Assembly: GCF_002020805.1 (NCBI RefSeq)
Contig: NZ_MPRJ01000018.1
Span: 1-49,388 of the forward strand
Reading direction: 5' to 3'
Source: Solemya velesiana gill symbiont
GTDB lineage: Bacteria > Pseudomonadota > Gammaproteobacteria > Chromatiales > Chromatiaceae
DNA: 49,388 nt
Below the pieces are notes generated by a model that saw only the letters and a program-made list of their open reading frames with translations, did no database searches and was not told where the DNA came from. Made by a program: the position numbers and the translations under genes. Of the stretch, positions 9,371 through 20,012 are shown piece after piece; positions within the stretch are counted from its first letter, which is position 1, and the number at the start of each line of letters is the position of its first letter.

Positions 9371-10123
9371 ATGACCAAATATCCTCGGTTACCTCGGCAC
9401 GTGGCCATCATCATGGATGGCAACGGCCGATGGGCACAAAAACGTGGTCAGCCTCGATATGCTGGTCACAAGGCCGGTGTCAAATCCGTACGGACATCGG
9501 TTGAGCAGTGCGCGAAACTGGGCATTGAAGTATTGACCCTGTTCGCCTTCAGCAGCGAAAACTGGAAGCGCCCAAAGAAAGAGGTGCGCATGCTGATGGA
9601 ACTGTTCATGGTGGCGCTTAAAAAAGAGGTTAAGCGGCTCAATAAAAACAATGTCAGGCTCCGTATCATTGGTGACAGATCAGCATTCGATCCTGCACTC
9701 CAGAAAAAGATCGCAGAATCTGAAACCGCCACGGCAGAGAATACAGGGCTGGTCCTCCAGATCGCTGCTAATTATGGTGGCCGATGGGATATCACGCAGG
9801 TAGCTCGACAACTTGCCGAAAGAGTAAAGGCCGGTGAACTTGAGTCGAGCCAGATCACTGAATCCATGATTGCGGAAACGCTCTCATTTGCAGACCTGCC
9901 TGATCCGGATCTGTTCATACGAACAGGTGGTGAGCAACGGATCAGTAATTTCATGCTTTGGCAGACTGCTTACACCGAACTCTATTTCGCTGACGTACTC
10001 TGGCCCGATTTCGATGCAGAAGCTTTTGAAGGTGCATTGGCATCTTTCCGGCAGCGACAGCGTCGGTTCGGTAAGACCGGTGAACAGATCGATCAGGAAA
10101 CACCGGAAAACACAGAAGAGTAG
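9371..10123 (+). CDS. uppS: Undecaprenyl diphosphate synthase (cis-prenyltransferase)
   Basis: It elongates farnesyl diphosphate with isopentenyl diphosphate to the C55 carrier lipid for peptidoglycan and O-antigen. The active-site aspartate is D16 in [25 protein letters not shown] and the C-terminal [20 protein letters not shown] complete the family signature. The 250 residues end in an acidic Q/E-rich tail. It starts 12 bases after frr and is followed 5 bases later by cdsA. Confidence 0.97.
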   Translation: MTKYPRLPRHVAIIMDGNGRWAQKRGQPRYAGHKAGVKSVRTSVEQCAKLGIEVLTLFAFSSENWKRPKKEVRMLMELFMVALKKEVKRLNKNNVRLRIIGDRSAFDPALQKKIAESETATAENTGLVLQIAANYGGRWDITQVARQLAERVKAGELESSQITESMIAETLSFADLPDPDLFIRTGGEQRISNFMLWQTAYTELYFADVLWPDFDAEAFEGALASFRQRQRRFGKTGEQIDQETPENTEE

Positions 10124-10128
10124 TTTTC

Positions 10129-10947
10129 ATGCTGATCCAGAGACTCATCACTGCACTGATTCTCATCCCACTGGTCATTGCCGGTGTGCTTTACCTGCCA
10201 ATCACAATCCTGGCTGCAGTTTTTGCGCTGATCGTGCTCCTGGGGGCGCGTGAATGGACCGCTCTCGCAGGGATTCGGAATTTTTCCGGCAAGCTGCTGT
10301 TTTTTGCCGTTGTCACAGCAGGTATCGCAGGTGCGTACTGGTTGATACAGCGGCCGGAGCTGGCTCTCTACATGTTTGTCGCTTCGGTTGTCTGGTGGGT
10401 GATTGTGACTGTTCTTCTTTATCGCTATCGTCCCCAACAGGCCATCTTCGGTGGTTCTCTTTTCAAAGCGTTTCTCGGTCTGATCGTATTGGTTCCCGCC
10501 TGGGCGGCGCTTGTAGCAATACACGGTTATGGGGAAAAGGGGCCTGTTCTGTTGCTGTTTTCAATGACCCTTTCCTGGGTGGCTGACAGTGGCGCCTACT
10601 TTGCAGGCAGCCGCTGGGGGAAAGTGAAGCTGGCACCCGCTATCAGCCCAGGGAAGACACGTGAGGGAGTGTATGGCGCCCTTGCAGGAGCCGCACTTTG
10701 GGGGCTGCTGTTGGCATGGTATGCACCGGAACTGGGTTCTGTGTTGGTGCTGGTACTTTTCTGCCTTCTGGTGTGTATCATCTCGGTAGTGGGCGACCTG
10801 TTCGAAAGTCTGCTCAAGCGACAGGCAGGGATGAAGGATAGCGGGAGGCTGCTGCCGGGTCATGGGGGCGTACTGGATCGCATGGACAGTCTGACCGCCG
10901 TGGCACCGGTCTTCGTTTCTGGCTTGATGTTGTTGGGAGGGGTGTGA
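10129..10947 (+). CDS. cdsA: Phosphatidate cytidylyltransferase
   Basis: This inner-membrane enzyme makes CDP-diacylglycerol from phosphatidate and CTP, the branch point of phospholipid synthesis. The 272 residues are mostly hydrophobic helices. The family signature is seen near the C-terminus as [13 protein letters not shown], then [13 protein letters not shown], which includes the metal-binding aspartates. ISPGKTREG is a conserved cytoplasmic loop. The stop TGA at 10945-10947 shares a base with the dxr ATG. Confidence 0.96.
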   Translation: MLIQRLITALILIPLVIAGVLYLPITILAAVFALIVLLGAREWTALAGIRNFSGKLLFFAVVTAGIAGAYWLIQRPELALYMFVASVVWWVIVTVLLYRYRPQQAIFGGSLFKAFLGLIVLVPAWAALVAIHGYGEKGPVLLLFSMTLSWVADSGAYFAGSRWGKVKLAPAISPGKTREGVYGALAGAALWGLLLAWYAPELGSVLVLVLFCLLVCIISVVGDLFESLLKRQAGMKDSGRLLPGHGGVLDRMDSLTAVAPVFVSGLMLLGGV

Positions 10948-12125
10948 TGATCGGTCTGACCGTGCTGGGGTCCACCGGGTCTATCGGGGTCAGCACCCTC
11001 GACGTGGTTGCGCGACACCCTGAGAAATACAGGGTAGTGGCCCTCACGGCGAACCGGGATGTAGAGGGCATCTTCAGGCAGTGCCAGTCATTCAACCCCG
11101 CTTATGCCGTGATGGCAGATTCGGAATCAGCAAAGCAACTCGAGACAATGCTTTCTTCTACGGAGCTGAAGACCGAAGTCCTGGCGGGGATTGAAAACCT
11201 GGAGGCGGTTGTCGCACACCCCGAAGTGGATTATGTAATGGCCGCAATCGTCGGGGCGGCAGGGTTGCTGCCGACCCTGGCTGCGGTTCGTGCGGGAAAA
11301 AGGATTCTGCTCGCCAATAAAGAGGCACTGGTGGTCTCCGGTGAACTGTTCATGCAGGAGGCCGAAAAAAGCGGCTCACTGATTCTCCCTATCGACAGTG
11401 AGCATAATGCGGTCTTCCAGTGCATGCCCTCCGAGTTCAACCAGGGCCTGGAGCGTGTGGGTGTGCGGAGAATTCTATTGACAGCTTCGGGGGGGCCGTT
11501 CAGACAGACGTCCCTGGAGCAGTTAGAACACGTTACTCCCGAGCAGGCCTGTGCCCACCCGAATTGGGATATGGGGCGAAAGATCTCTGTGGATTCCGCC
11601 ACCATGATGAACAAGGGGTTGGAGGTTATCGAAGCCTGCTGGCTCTTTCATACGTCAGTGGACAATATACAGGTAGTACTCCATCCTCAAAGCGTGATTC
11701 ACTCCCTGGTTCAATATGTCGATGGATCAGTGCTGGCCCAGCTGGGCAATCCCGACATGCGTACCCCAATCGCGCACGCCCTGGCTTGGCCCGAGCGGAT
11801 TGAATCCGGCGTATCGAATCTCGATTTCTTCGAGGTGGCCCGGCTTGATTTCGAGCCACCGGACATGGACCGTTTCCCCTGTCTTGCGTTGGCCTACCAG
11901 GCCGTCGAGGCGGGCGGTACCGCGCCAGCTGTGCTGAACGCGGCAAACGAGGTTGCCGTTGCCTCTTTTCTGGATGGCAAACTTGGTTTTACCGGAATCC
12001 CAAAACTGATAGAGGCGGCTCTTGAGCAGATGCCGGTCACGCCTGCCTCGAACCTGGAGTCTCTGCTGGCAGTGGACCGCGAAGCCCGATTCGTGGCGGA
12101 ACAAACGATCGCCACCCTGGTCTGA
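10947..12125 (+). CDS. dxr: 1-deoxy-D-xylulose 5-phosphate reductoisomerase
   Basis: It converts DXP to 2-C-methyl-D-erythritol 4-phosphate with NADPH, the committed step of the MEP isoprenoid pathway that also feeds UppS. The NADPH fold is [15 protein letters not shown] at the N-terminus. Metal and substrate ligands lie in [12 protein letters not shown] and in the flexible loop [12 protein letters not shown] at 10944 is also in frame; the ATG at 10947 (392 residues) is preferred, with GGGAGGGG ending four bases before it. Confidence 0.96.
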   Translation: MIGLTVLGSTGSIGVSTLDVVARHPEKYRVVALTANRDVEGIFRQCQSFNPAYAVMADSESAKQLETMLSSTELKTEVLAGIENLEAVVAHPEVDYVMAAIVGAAGLLPTLAAVRAGKRILLANKEALVVSGELFMQEAEKSGSLILPIDSEHNAVFQCMPSEFNQGLERVGVRRILLTASGGPFRQTSLEQLEHVTPEQACAHPNWDMGRKISVDSATMMNKGLEVIEACWLFHTSVDNIQVVLHPQSVIHSLVQYVDGSVLAQLGNPDMRTPIAHALAWPERIESGVSNLDFFEVARLDFEPPDMDRFPCLALAYQAVEAGGTAPAVLNAANEVAVASFLDGKLGFTGIPKLIEAALEQMPVTPASNLESLLAVDREARFVAEQTIATLV

Positions 12126-12133
12126 TTTTCGGT

Positions 12134-13498
12134 ATGGATTCCTTTCTGTTTACTGTTGCATCATTTATCGTCGCCCTGGGTGTGCTGATCACGGTGCATG
12201 AGTTCGGTCATTTCTGGGTGGCCCGGAAACTCGGCGTCAAGGTGCTGCGCTTTTCCATCGGCTTCGGCAAGGCCCTCTGGAGTCGTACCGGTGCACGCGA
12301 CGATACAGAGTACGTGATTGCCGCCATTCCCCTCGGCGGTTATGTGAAAATGCTCGACGAGCGTGAAGGGGAGGTGGCTGAAGAGGAGAAGGCGCGGGCT
12401 TTCAATCGCCAGTCCCTTTCAGTTCGCACCGCAATTGTTGCGGCTGGACCGGTATTCAACTTCTTTTTTGCGATTTTCGCTTTCTGGGCAATTTTCGTTG
12501 CCGGGGACGATGGGACGCGCCCTCTTGTGGGTGAAGTGAAAGCCGAATCAATAGCCTACTCTGCAGGGTTTCGCGCTGATGACGAACTGATCTCCATTGG
12601 TGGTCGTTCGACTCCGACCTGGGAGAGCGCAGTGTTTGCCCTGTTGTCCCGCTCCGACAGCGCTTCCCCATTGGAGGTCGTGGTCAGGAGTGCTGACGGT
12701 TTTGAAGAGAGTCGCCATCTGCCAGGCGGTGAGCTTGTCAGTCTGAGCGAAAACGGCAACCTGCTCCAGGGCATGGGATTGACACCCAAGCGGCCCGTGG
12801 TTCCCCCTGTTATTGGGGAGCTGGTGCCAGGGGAAGCGGCGTCTGTTGCTGGCATCAGAAGCGGGGACAGGATTCTGAGTGTCGATGGGGAGCATGTCCC
12901 GGATTGGGGGGAATTCCTGACCTACGTGAGAGCCCATCCTGGTCAAAAGGTCGAACTCGAGGTTGAACGCGGGTTGGAGAGGCTCTCGATTTCACTTGTT
13001 GTGGGCTCTCGCGAGGCCAATGGTGAGACGATCGACAGAATAGGCGCAGGGGTTCATATCCCGGAAGAGCTCTACCGGGATTATCGTGTAGAGGTGCGAT
13101 ACGGACCCGTCGAGGCGGTAGGTGAGGCGGTAGTGAAGACCTGGGACATGTCCCTGTTCATGCTGAAAATGCTTGGCCGCATGGTAACCGGCGAAGCTTC
13201 AGTCAAGAATCTCAGTGGACCGATATCCATCGCCCAGACAGCGGGCAAATCAGCCAGCTATGGCCTGGTCTATTTTTTAAAGTTTCTGGCCCTCATCAGT
13301 ATCAGCCTGGGTGTGTTGAACCTGTTGCCGATCCCGGTACTCGATGGCGGTCACCTGCTGTTCTTCCTGGTCGAGGGGGTCAAGGGCAGTCCGATGTCCG
13401 AAGAGGCTCAAATACAGAGCCAGAAGATCGGCATGCTGATTCTGCTGGCCCTGATGGGACTGGCTTTTTATGTCGACATTGCCCGTCTGCTGGGATAG
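12134..13498 (+). CDS. rseP: Site-2 intramembrane zinc metalloprotease RseP
   Basis: RseP cuts the anti-sigma factor RseA within the membrane after DegS, which releases sigma E, and also clears remnant signal peptides. The zinc motif HEFGH is at residues 22-26 in the first membrane helix. Two PDZ domains fill the periplasmic middle (around 110-300). The second active-site motif, LLPIPVLDGGH, is in the C-terminal membrane region. The 454 residues match the family. Its place just before bamA fits control of outer-membrane stress. Confidence 0.96.
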   Translation: MDSFLFTVASFIVALGVLITVHEFGHFWVARKLGVKVLRFSIGFGKALWSRTGARDDTEYVIAAIPLGGYVKMLDEREGEVAEEEKARAFNRQSLSVRTAIVAAGPVFNFFFAIFAFWAIFVAGDDGTRPLVGEVKAESIAYSAGFRADDELISIGGRSTPTWESAVFALLSRSDSASPLEVVVRSADGFEESRHLPGGELVSLSENGNLLQGMGLTPKRPVVPPVIGELVPGEAASVAGIRSGDRILSVDGEHVPDWGEFLTYVRAHPGQKVELEVERGLERLSISLVVGSREANGETIDRIGAGVHIPEELYRDYRVEVRYGPVEAVGEAVVKTWDMSLFMLKMLGRMVTGEASVKNLSGPISIAQTAGKSASYGLVYFLKFLALISISLGVLNLLPIPVLDGGHLLFFLVEGVKGSPMSEEAQIQSQKIGMLILLALMGLAFYVDIARLLG

Positions 13499-13661
13499 TT
13501 CGGAAAGTTTATTTATACTAGAGCATCTTTGTGGGACGGACGATGATTAACAGTCTCTGCCTGGCATGAGCGGGCTGTTACCTGGATTCGTCACAGGGAT
13601 GTAGGATGATCCTTTGTGGGATTGTTAAAATTCATAAAAATCAAACAGATATAACGAAAAT

Positions 13662-15956
13662 ATGAACTCTGTCATTAGGTTCTTCCAGGTCTGTTTTGCC
13701 GTATTGACGCTTCTACCTCTTGTCGCCTTTGGCGAATCGTTTGTTATCAAGGATATCCGCGTCGAGGGGCTGCAGAGAATTTCAGCAGGTACGGTATTCA
13801 ATTACCTCCCTGTGAAGATTGGCGAAGCGATCGATGCCACCGAGACCTCGAGCATCATCAAGTCTCTCTACAAAACCGGCTTTTTCAAGGATATCCGGCT
13901 GGAGCGTGAAGGCGATGTCTTGATCGTTTTTGTCACCGAGCGCCCGGCCATTGCCAAAATCGACATCAGTGGTAATGAGTCCATGGAATCGGAACAACTG
14001 CTGCTGGCCCTCAAGGATATCGGTCTTGCAGAGGGTCGTGTTTTCAATCGATCCATCCTGGATAAAATCGAACAGGAGCTTCGTCGACAGTATTTCAGCC
14101 AGGGAAAATACGGCGTCAAGCTGGAGTCCACCGTTTCCCCTCTTGAGCGGAACCGGGTCGGAGTCAATATCAAGATTTCCGAGGGTGCGACTGCACGAAT
14201 CAGAAAGATCAATATCATTGGCAACGAGTCATTAGAGGAAGAGGATCTTCTGGATGAGTTCAGCCTGAGTACCACGGGCTTTCTCTCGGCATTTACCAAG
14301 GACGATCAATATTCCAGGCAGAAACTTGCGGGCGACCTGGAAAAACTCCGTACCTACTATCTTGACCGGGGCTATCTCAATTTCAAGATCATATCCACCC
14401 AGGTTTCCATTACGCCTGACAAGAATGATATTTATGTCACGGTGAACATCTCGGAGGGGGATGTCTACACCATCAGCGATATCAGGCTGGCTGGTGAGTT
14501 GGCTGCGCCAAAAGAAGAGTTTTTCCCGTTAATTCGTCTTACACGCGGCGAAGTTTTTTCACGCAAGGCAGTGACAAGCAGTGCGGAGCGTATCACTGAC
14601 CTGCTGGGCAACAAGGGCTATGCGTTTGCCAACGTGAACAGCATTCCTGATATCGATAAAGAGAAGAAACAGGTAGCCATCACCTATTTCGTGGATCCGG
14701 GTAAACGGGTATACGTACGTCGGGTGAACATGCGCGGAAACCATGAAACCCGGGACGAGGTCCTGCGCAGGGAAATGCGGCAGATGGAGTCTGCATGGTT
14801 CTCCAGAGAGTTGGTAACCCGCTCCCGCAATAGACTGCAGCGTTTGGGTTACTTCGACGAGGTGAATATCGAGACGCCCGCCGTTCCCGGCTCTACTGAC
14901 CAGGTGGATGTGGATATTTCGGTAATTGAAAAGCCCATGGGTAACCTGCTTGCTGGCCTGGGTTACTCCCAATCATCAGGTATCGTATTCAGTAGCAGTA
15001 TTACCCAGACGAACTTTCTCGGCACCGGTAAGCGGGTAAGCCTGGCGTTTGACAACAGCGGGGCGAACACCAATTACTCACTTGGTTACACCAATCCCTA
15101 CTATACCGTTGATGGCATAAGCCGGGGTTTTAATCTCGGTTACAAAAAGACCGACTTCAAAGAGGTAGATACCGCGAAATACCTGACGGATACAGCCCTT
15201 GCCGGGGTAAATTTCGGTATTCCGGTAACAGAGACCGACAGGGTTGGCGTTAGTTTCGACCTGGCCAACACAAAGTACAAGGTAGGTGCTGGCGCTTCGA
15301 CCGAGATCGCGGATTTTGCGACGGACAATGGCGATGATTTCGTGGATCTTAAGGTCGGAATGAACTGGAGCCGTGATTCCCGTGACTCTGCGGTTATGCC
15401 GACCAGTGGATCCATGCAGAGATTCGAGGCAATGGCCACGTTTCCTGGCAGTGATCTCGAGTATTACAAGATCAACTACAAGCACAAGAAGTACTTCCCT
15501 CTCAATGAATTCGTATCCCTGGCCCTGTCAGGGGATGTCGGGTACGGCGATGTCTATGGAGACTCAACACGCTTGCCATACTGGGAAAACTATTTTGCCG
15601 GCGGCGTAAAGTCTGTCCGTGGATTCAAGGATTACAGCCTCGGGCCCCGGGATAGCATTGATGATCCTCTGGGAGGGAACTTTAGGTTGGTTGCCAATGC
15701 CGAAGTGTATTACCAACCCGGTTTCAGATTGCTGGAGCGATCTGTAAGACTGGGATGGTTCTTTGATGCCGGTAATGTCTATGACACTTCCGGTGATGAG
15801 GATATTGATTTGGGTGAACTGCGCTACTCTACCGGCCTGTCCGCGTTATGGCTCTCTCCGCTGGGGGCACTCGGCTTGAGTCTGGGACTGCCGCTCAACG
15901 ATAAGAGTAGCGATGAGGTAGAGAGCTTGCAGTTTACTTTTGGCACTACATTTTAA
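13662..15956 (+). CDS. bamA: Outer membrane protein assembly factor BamA
   Basis: BamA is the Omp85 core of the BAM complex that inserts beta-barrel proteins in the outer membrane. A signal peptide covers about residues 1-24 (FFQVCFAVLTLLPLVAFG, cut before ESFVIKD). Five POTRA repeats follow to about residue 420, each with the I..I.V.GN pattern. A 16-strand barrel then runs to the end. Barrel motifs include the lid-lock type VRGFKDYSLGPRD, and the chain ends in phenylalanine (FTFGTTF), as outer-membrane barrels do. The 163-base gap before it is the largest in this block and may hold its own, possibly sigma E, promoter. Confidence 0.97.
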   Translation: MNSVIRFFQVCFAVLTLLPLVAFGESFVIKDIRVEGLQRISAGTVFNYLPVKIGEAIDATETSSIIKSLYKTGFFKDIRLEREGDVLIVFVTERPAIAKIDISGNESMESEQLLLALKDIGLAEGRVFNRSILDKIEQELRRQYFSQGKYGVKLESTVSPLERNRVGVNIKISEGATARIRKINIIGNESLEEEDLLDEFSLSTTGFLSAFTKDDQYSRQKLAGDLEKLRTYYLDRGYLNFKIISTQVSITPDKNDIYVTVNISEGDVYTISDIRLAGELAAPKEEFFPLIRLTRGEVFSRKAVTSSAERITDLLGNKGYAFANVNSIPDIDKEKKQVAITYFVDPGKRVYVRRVNMRGNHETRDEVLRREMRQMESAWFSRELVTRSRNRLQRLGYFDEVNIETPAVPGSTDQVDVDISVIEKPMGNLLAGLGYSQSSGIVFSSSITQTNFLGTGKRVSLAFDNSGANTNYSLGYTNPYYTVDGISRGFNLGYKKTDFKEVDTAKYLTDTALAGVNFGIPVTETDRVGVSFDLANTKYKVGAGASTEIADFATDNGDDFVDLKVGMNWSRDSRDSAVMPTSGSMQRFEAMATFPGSDLEYYKINYKHKKYFPLNEFVSLALSGDVGYGDVYGDSTRLPYWENYFAGGVKSVRGFKDYSLGPRDSIDDPLGGNFRLVANAEVYYQPGFRLLERSVRLGWFFDAGNVYDTSGDEDIDLGELRYSTGLSALWLSPLGALGLSLGLPLNDKSSDEVESLQFTFGTTF

Positions 15957-15974
15957 AAGCTCCGGAGAACGGCT

Positions 15975-16502
15975 TTGAAAAAGACAGCGATTATTCTATT
16001 GGCGGGTTTGCTTGGTTTTTGTGGAACTGTGCTTTCCGAAGAGCTCAGGATTGGCGTGGTGAATATCAATTATCTGTTGGCCAAGTCACCACAAAATAAT
16101 GCTGCCAGCAAAAAATTGGACGCGGAGTTCAAAAGCCGCAATAATGATCTGGTTGGCAAGCAGAAGAAGTTGAAAACACTGGAAGAAAAACTGGAGCGGG
16201 ATAGCGCAGTGATGAGTGCGGATGAGGCGAAACGCCTAGAGCAGGATATCCGTTCACGCAAGCGTCAACTCAAGAACTCCCGGGACGAATTTCGCGAGGA
16301 CCTTAATCTTCGTCGCTCCGAAGAGACCAATAAGCTGCTGAAGTATATTTCCGAGGTGATCAACCAGGTTGCAGAGGAAAGGAAGCTCGATCTGGTGCTT
16401 AGCAACGTGCCGGGTGTTGTGTATGCGAGCAAGCGGTTGGACATCACCGAAGATGTCCTGGATAAACTCAATGCCCAGGCTACATCCGGAGGCAGCAAGT
16501 AA
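15975..16502 (+). CDS. skp: Periplasmic chaperone Skp / OmpH
   Basis: Skp is a trimeric jellyfish-shaped chaperone that carries unfolded outer-membrane proteins to BamA. The start is a TTG with GGAG eight bases upstream. A signal peptide (KKTAIILLAGLLGFCGTVLS) leads into LRIGVVNINYLLAKSP. The middle (about 45-120) is long charged coiled coil rich in K, E and R, which forms the tentacles. The 175 residues fit the family. It lies 18 bases after bamA and 16 bases before lpxD. Confidence 0.94.
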   Translation: MKKTAIILLAGLLGFCGTVLSEELRIGVVNINYLLAKSPQNNAASKKLDAEFKSRNNDLVGKQKKLKTLEEKLERDSAVMSADEAKRLEQDIRSRKRQLKNSRDEFREDLNLRRSEETNKLLKYISEVINQVAEERKLDLVLSNVPGVVYASKRLDITEDVLDKLNAQATSGGSK

Positions 16503-16518
16503 CCTGCCGGGAAAAATT

Positions 16519-17565
16519 ATGGCTACTCGGCTTGAAGCGCTTGCCCGGGCTGTGGATGCGCAGTTGCAGGGCGATCCCGGTTGTCTGATAGACAGGGTCG
16601 ATACGATTCAGGATGCCGATGGTGAAGGGGCCATCTGCTTTCTAGCAAACAACAAGTATCGAAAATACCTGTCAACAACACGGGCTTCAGCGGTGATTCT
16701 GGGGGCTGAGTTCGCTGAGGGGTGCCCGGTCAATGCGCTGGTTTGTGACAATCCCTATCTTGCTTATGCAAGAGTTTCTGCGCTTTTGAATCCAAGGCCG
16801 CCTGTGGCGGGCGGTATTCACCCATCGGCCTTCGTTGATGAGGGGGTGCATGTAGACAGTCTTGCGTATATCGGTCCCTGTGCCGTGGTAAGCGCCGGTG
16901 CGCATGTGGGCCCCGGGGCATACATAGGTCCTGGCAGTGTGCTTGAGTGCGATACTTCAGTTGGCGAGGAGAGCCGACTGGTGGCCAATGTGACGGTTTG
17001 CAAGGGCAGCCGTATCGGAAAGCGGGCCATCATCCATCCAGGCGTGGTCATAGGAAGTGATGGTTTCGGCTTCGCCAACGATAACGGCGTTTGGGAGAAG
17101 GTCCCGCAACTCGGAAATGTGGTCGTAGGCGACGACGTGGAGATTGGCGCCAACACCACGGTTGACCGGGGTGCCCTGCGAGATACTGTCATTGAGCAAG
17201 GGGTCAAGCTGGACAACCAGATACAGATCGCTCACAACGTACATGTTGGCGCCCACAGCGCAATGGCAGGTTGTACAGGGGTGGCCGGCTCAACAACCAT
17301 TGGCGCCCACTGTACCTTTGGTGGGGGAGTCGTGGTAGTGGGGCATCTCGAACTTGGTGATAACACCCATTTCTCGGCCATGAGCCTGGTCAGTCGTTCT
17401 GTCAAGGAGCCAGGGCTGTACAGCGGCAATCTGCCGGCAACTCCGAATTCCGAATGGAGGAAAACCATCGCAAGGACGAGACAGCTGGATGATATGGCAC
17501 GGCGACTGAAGCAGCTTGAAAAGCAGGTTGCCCAACAGGCCGAAAAAGAAGCAACAGACGACTGA
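16519..17565 (+). CDS. lpxD: UDP-3-O-acylglucosamine N-acyltransferase
   Basis: LpxD adds the second 3-hydroxyacyl chain to UDP-3-O-acylglucosamine in lipid A synthesis. An N-terminal uridine-binding domain (1-100, with CFLANNKYRKYL) leads to a left-handed beta-helix of hexapeptide repeats and a C-terminal helical extension for acyl carrier protein. The catalytic histidine lies in IQIAHNVHVGAHSAMAG. The frame is open 50 codons further into skp, but the ATG at 16519 gives the family-like MATRLEALA start and 348 residues. Confidence 0.96.
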   Translation: MATRLEALARAVDAQLQGDPGCLIDRVDTIQDADGEGAICFLANNKYRKYLSTTRASAVILGAEFAEGCPVNALVCDNPYLAYARVSALLNPRPPVAGGIHPSAFVDEGVHVDSLAYIGPCAVVSAGAHVGPGAYIGPGSVLECDTSVGEESRLVANVTVCKGSRIGKRAIIHPGVVIGSDGFGFANDNGVWEKVPQLGNVVVGDDVEIGANTTVDRGALRDTVIEQGVKLDNQIQIAHNVHVGAHSAMAGCTGVAGSTTIGAHCTFGGGVVVVGHLELGDNTHFSAMSLVSRSVKEPGLYSGNLPATPNSEWRKTIARTRQLDDMARRLKQLEKQVAQQAEKEATDD

Positions 17566-17629
17566 GAATAGAATTTTATAGTTTCTGCGACGGGATCAAT
17601 GTGATGATCACCTGTCTGGAGGGGAAGTT

Positions 17630-18079
17630 TTGAGCACAATGGATATTCACAAGGTGATGCGCCTTCTGCCGCACCGCTACCCGTTCCTGCTGATTGACCG
17701 GGTGAAGGAGTTTGAGAAAGACAAACGCCTTCTGGCAGTCAAGAATGTCAGCATCAATGAGCCTTTTTTCAATGGCCATTTTCCGATACGACCGGTCATG
17801 CCTGGTGTCCTGATTGTCGAGGCAATGGCCCAGGCAACAGGCCTGCTGGCCATGGAGTCGGACCCTTCCACGGTGGGAGAAAATTCCCTGTACCTGTTCG
17901 TCGGAATCGACAAGGCCAGGTTCAAGCGGCCTGTAGAGCCTGGAGACCAACTGGAAATAGAGGTTTTCCTCAACAACATGAAACGGGGTATCGGCGTTTT
18001 TTCCTGCACGGCAAAGGTTGATGGAAAAATTGCGGCTACTGCTGACATCATGTGCACGGCAAAGGAATTCAACGATTGA
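17630..18079 (+). CDS. fabZ: 3-hydroxyacyl-[acyl-carrier-protein] dehydratase FabZ
   Basis: FabZ dehydrates 3-hydroxyacyl-ACP in fatty acid elongation and so competes with LpxA and LpxD for the same substrate. The hot-dog fold has the catalytic pair in [22 protein letters not shown] (His and Glu), after [15 protein letters not shown] place the start at the TTG at 17630 because GGAGGGG ends five bases before it; the next ATG (17639) would be 14 bases away. The stop overlaps the lpxA start by four bases. Confidence 0.95.
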   Translation: MSTMDIHKVMRLLPHRYPFLLIDRVKEFEKDKRLLAVKNVSINEPFFNGHFPIRPVMPGVLIVEAMAQATGLLAMESDPSTVGENSLYLFVGIDKARFKRPVEPGDQLEIEVFLNNMKRGIGVFSCTAKVDGKIAATADIMCTAKEFND

Positions 18080-18846
18080 TCCATCCCTGTGCCATCATTG
18101 ATCCCAAGGCGGAGCTGGACGAGTCCGTTAAGGTCGGCCCGTTTACGGTGATTGGACCTGGCGTTCAGGTAGGCAAGGGAACCGACATTGGGCCGCATGT
18201 GGTTATCAAAGGGGAGACCTCAATTGGAGAAGATAACCGCATCTTCCAATTCGCTTCAGTAGGCGAGGACCCCCAGGATAAGAAATATGCGGGGGAGCGT
18301 ACCCGTCTCGAGATTGGTGACCGCAACGTAATCCGTGAATTCACGACCATCAACCGGGGTACTGCCCAGGATGCCGGGGTGACACAGATTGGCAATGACA
18401 ACCTGTTAATGGCTTATACCCATGTTGCCCATGACTGCAGGATAGGAAATCACGTCATCATGGCCAACGCCGCATCCCTTGGCGGTCATACCGTTATCGA
18501 TGACTGGGCAATACTGGGAGGCTTCACAATAGCCCACCAGTTCAGCCACATCGGTGCACACAGTTTCTGCGCCATGGGTTCAGCCGTCAACAAGGACATG
18601 CCGCCCTATGTCACAGTCAGTGGTCATCCGGCAAAACCCCACGGTATCAACTCCGAAGGACTTAAACGGCGGGATTTCAGCGCTGATGCCATAGCGGCGA
18701 TCAAGGAAGGTTACAAGCTGATTTATATGAGGGGACTCAAACTGGAGGAAGCCAGGGAAGCATTGGACGCACTGGCCCGGGATTTTCCGGAAGTTTCCCT
18801 GTATACCGATTTCCTTCAAAAAAGCGATCGCGGCATAGTCCGCTAA
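18076..18846 (+). CDS. lpxA: Acyl-[ACP]-UDP-N-acetylglucosamine O-acyltransferase
   Basis: LpxA starts lipid A synthesis by moving a 3-hydroxyacyl chain to UDP-GlcNAc. It is a beta-helix of hexapeptide repeats ([20 protein letters not shown] and onward); the catalytic histidine is in [10 protein letters not shown]. The C-terminal helical domain follows from about residue 190. Homologues begin within two residues of IHPxAIID, so I place the start at the TTG at 18076, which overlaps the fabZ stop as TTGA and has AGGA upstream. An ATG at 18052 inside fabZ would add eight residues. The length is 256 residues. Confidence 0.95.
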   Translation: MIHPCAIIDPKAELDESVKVGPFTVIGPGVQVGKGTDIGPHVVIKGETSIGEDNRIFQFASVGEDPQDKKYAGERTRLEIGDRNVIREFTTINRGTAQDAGVTQIGNDNLLMAYTHVAHDCRIGNHVIMANAASLGGHTVIDDWAILGGFTIAHQFSHIGAHSFCAMGSAVNKDMPPYVTVSGHPAKPHGINSEGLKRRDFSADAIAAIKEGYKLIYMRGLKLEEAREALDALARDFPEVSLYTDFLQKSDRGIVR

Positions 18847-18854
18847 CACTTTCC

Positions 18855-20012
18855 ATGGCAGATACCCTAAGAGTCGGCATCGTGGCCAACGAGGTCTCGG
18901 GAGATCATCTTGCTGCCTCTTTGATACGTGCGCTGCGAACCAAGCATCCCGATATCCAGTTTGAAGGGATGACAGGACCTGCAATGGCAGGGGAGGGGTG
19001 CAAAAGCCTTGCGGTGATCGACCCGGTCATGGGGCTGGCCGAGGTGCTGAAGCACCTGCCTTCGCTGATCTCAACCCGGAAGGCGCTGTTCAAACACTTC
19101 GTGGAGAATCCACCTGATGTCTTCATTGGTGTGGATGCGCCCGATTTTAATCTGCAGCTGGAAACCCGGCTGCGGGAGTCAGGGATCAAGACCGTGCATT
19201 TCGTCAGCCCAACGGTTTGGGCATGGCGCCAGAAGCGGGTCAAAAAGGTACACAAGGCAGTGGGCCTGATGCTGAGCATCTTTCCCTTCGAGGTCGATTT
19301 TCTACGGGAACACGATGTGCCGGTTGCCTGCGTAGGGCATCCGCTGGCGGATGAAATCCCCCTGGAAAACGATGCAACTGCCTCAAGGGAAAGGCTTGGC
19401 ATCCCGGCAGATGTCCCCGTGATCGGGATACTGCCCGGCAGCCGGATGAGCGAACTGAAGGGGCTGTCCGAAACTTTCATACGCACCGCCCAGTGGTGCC
19501 ATGAAAGGGAGCCCAGGTTGCAGTTTGTCACACCCCTGGTCAACGCCAGGATACGTGAAGCCTTCGAGTCGGAACTGGAACGACTCGCTCCCGACTTGCC
19601 AATACACCTGGTGGATGGGAGTTCCAGGGATGCCATTCTCTCCTCGGACCAGGTCCTTACCGCTTCTGGAACTGCAACCCTTGAGACTTTGCTGTTGAAA
19701 CGTCCGATGGTGGTCGGTTACAGACTCCACTGGCTGACCTATTGGTTGGTCAATACGTTCGATCTACTGAAAATTCCGCATTTTGCTATGGCCAACCTTC
19801 TCTCCCCCGAGCCTTTGGCTCCCGAGTTTCTACAGGATGAGTGTAATCCTGAACAGCTCGGTCCAGCACTGATGGAACTGCTGAACGCGCCAGAGCGGCG
19901 TGCTGAAATCCGTTCCGTCTATGGTGAAATCCATAAGCACATGCGGCTGAATGCTGCAGAAACAGCAGCTGGTGCCGTTCTGGAACTGATCCGCGGCAGG
20001 CCAGGCTCATGA
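18855..20012 (+). CDS. lpxB: Lipid-A-disaccharide synthase
   Basis: LpxB is a GT-B, family 19 glycosyltransferase that joins UDP-2,3-diacylglucosamine to lipid X. The N-terminal motif is [15 protein letters not shown], and the acceptor side shows [10 protein letters not shown]-type and [10 protein letters not shown] segments. The donor side has [10 protein letters not shown] and the UDP-binding TASGTATLE. The 385 residues are typical. The end overlaps rnhB by four bases (ATGA), so coupling is expected. Confidence 0.96.
   Translation: MADTLRVGIVANEVSGDHLAASLIRALRTKHPDIQFEGMTGPAMAGEGCKSLAVIDPVMGLAEVLKHLPSLISTRKALFKHFVENPPDVFIGVDAPDFNLQLETRLRESGIKTVHFVSPTVWAWRQKRVKKVHKAVGLMLSIFPFEVDFLREHDVPVACVGHPLADEIPLENDATASRERLGIPADVPVIGILPGSRMSELKGLSETFIRTAQWCHEREPRLQFVTPLVNARIREAFESELERLAPDLPIHLVDGSSRDAILSSDQVLTASGTATLETLLLKRPMVVGYRLHWLTYWLVNTFDLLKIPHFAMANLLSPEPLAPEFLQDECNPEQLGPALMELLNAPERRAEIRSVYGEIHKHMRLNAAETAAGAVLELIRGRPGS

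Noticed and set aside
13499-13661. Sigma E promoter before bamA
   Set aside because: A GGAAAGTT is present, but a matching -10 at correct spacing is not convincing by eye, so I did not call it.
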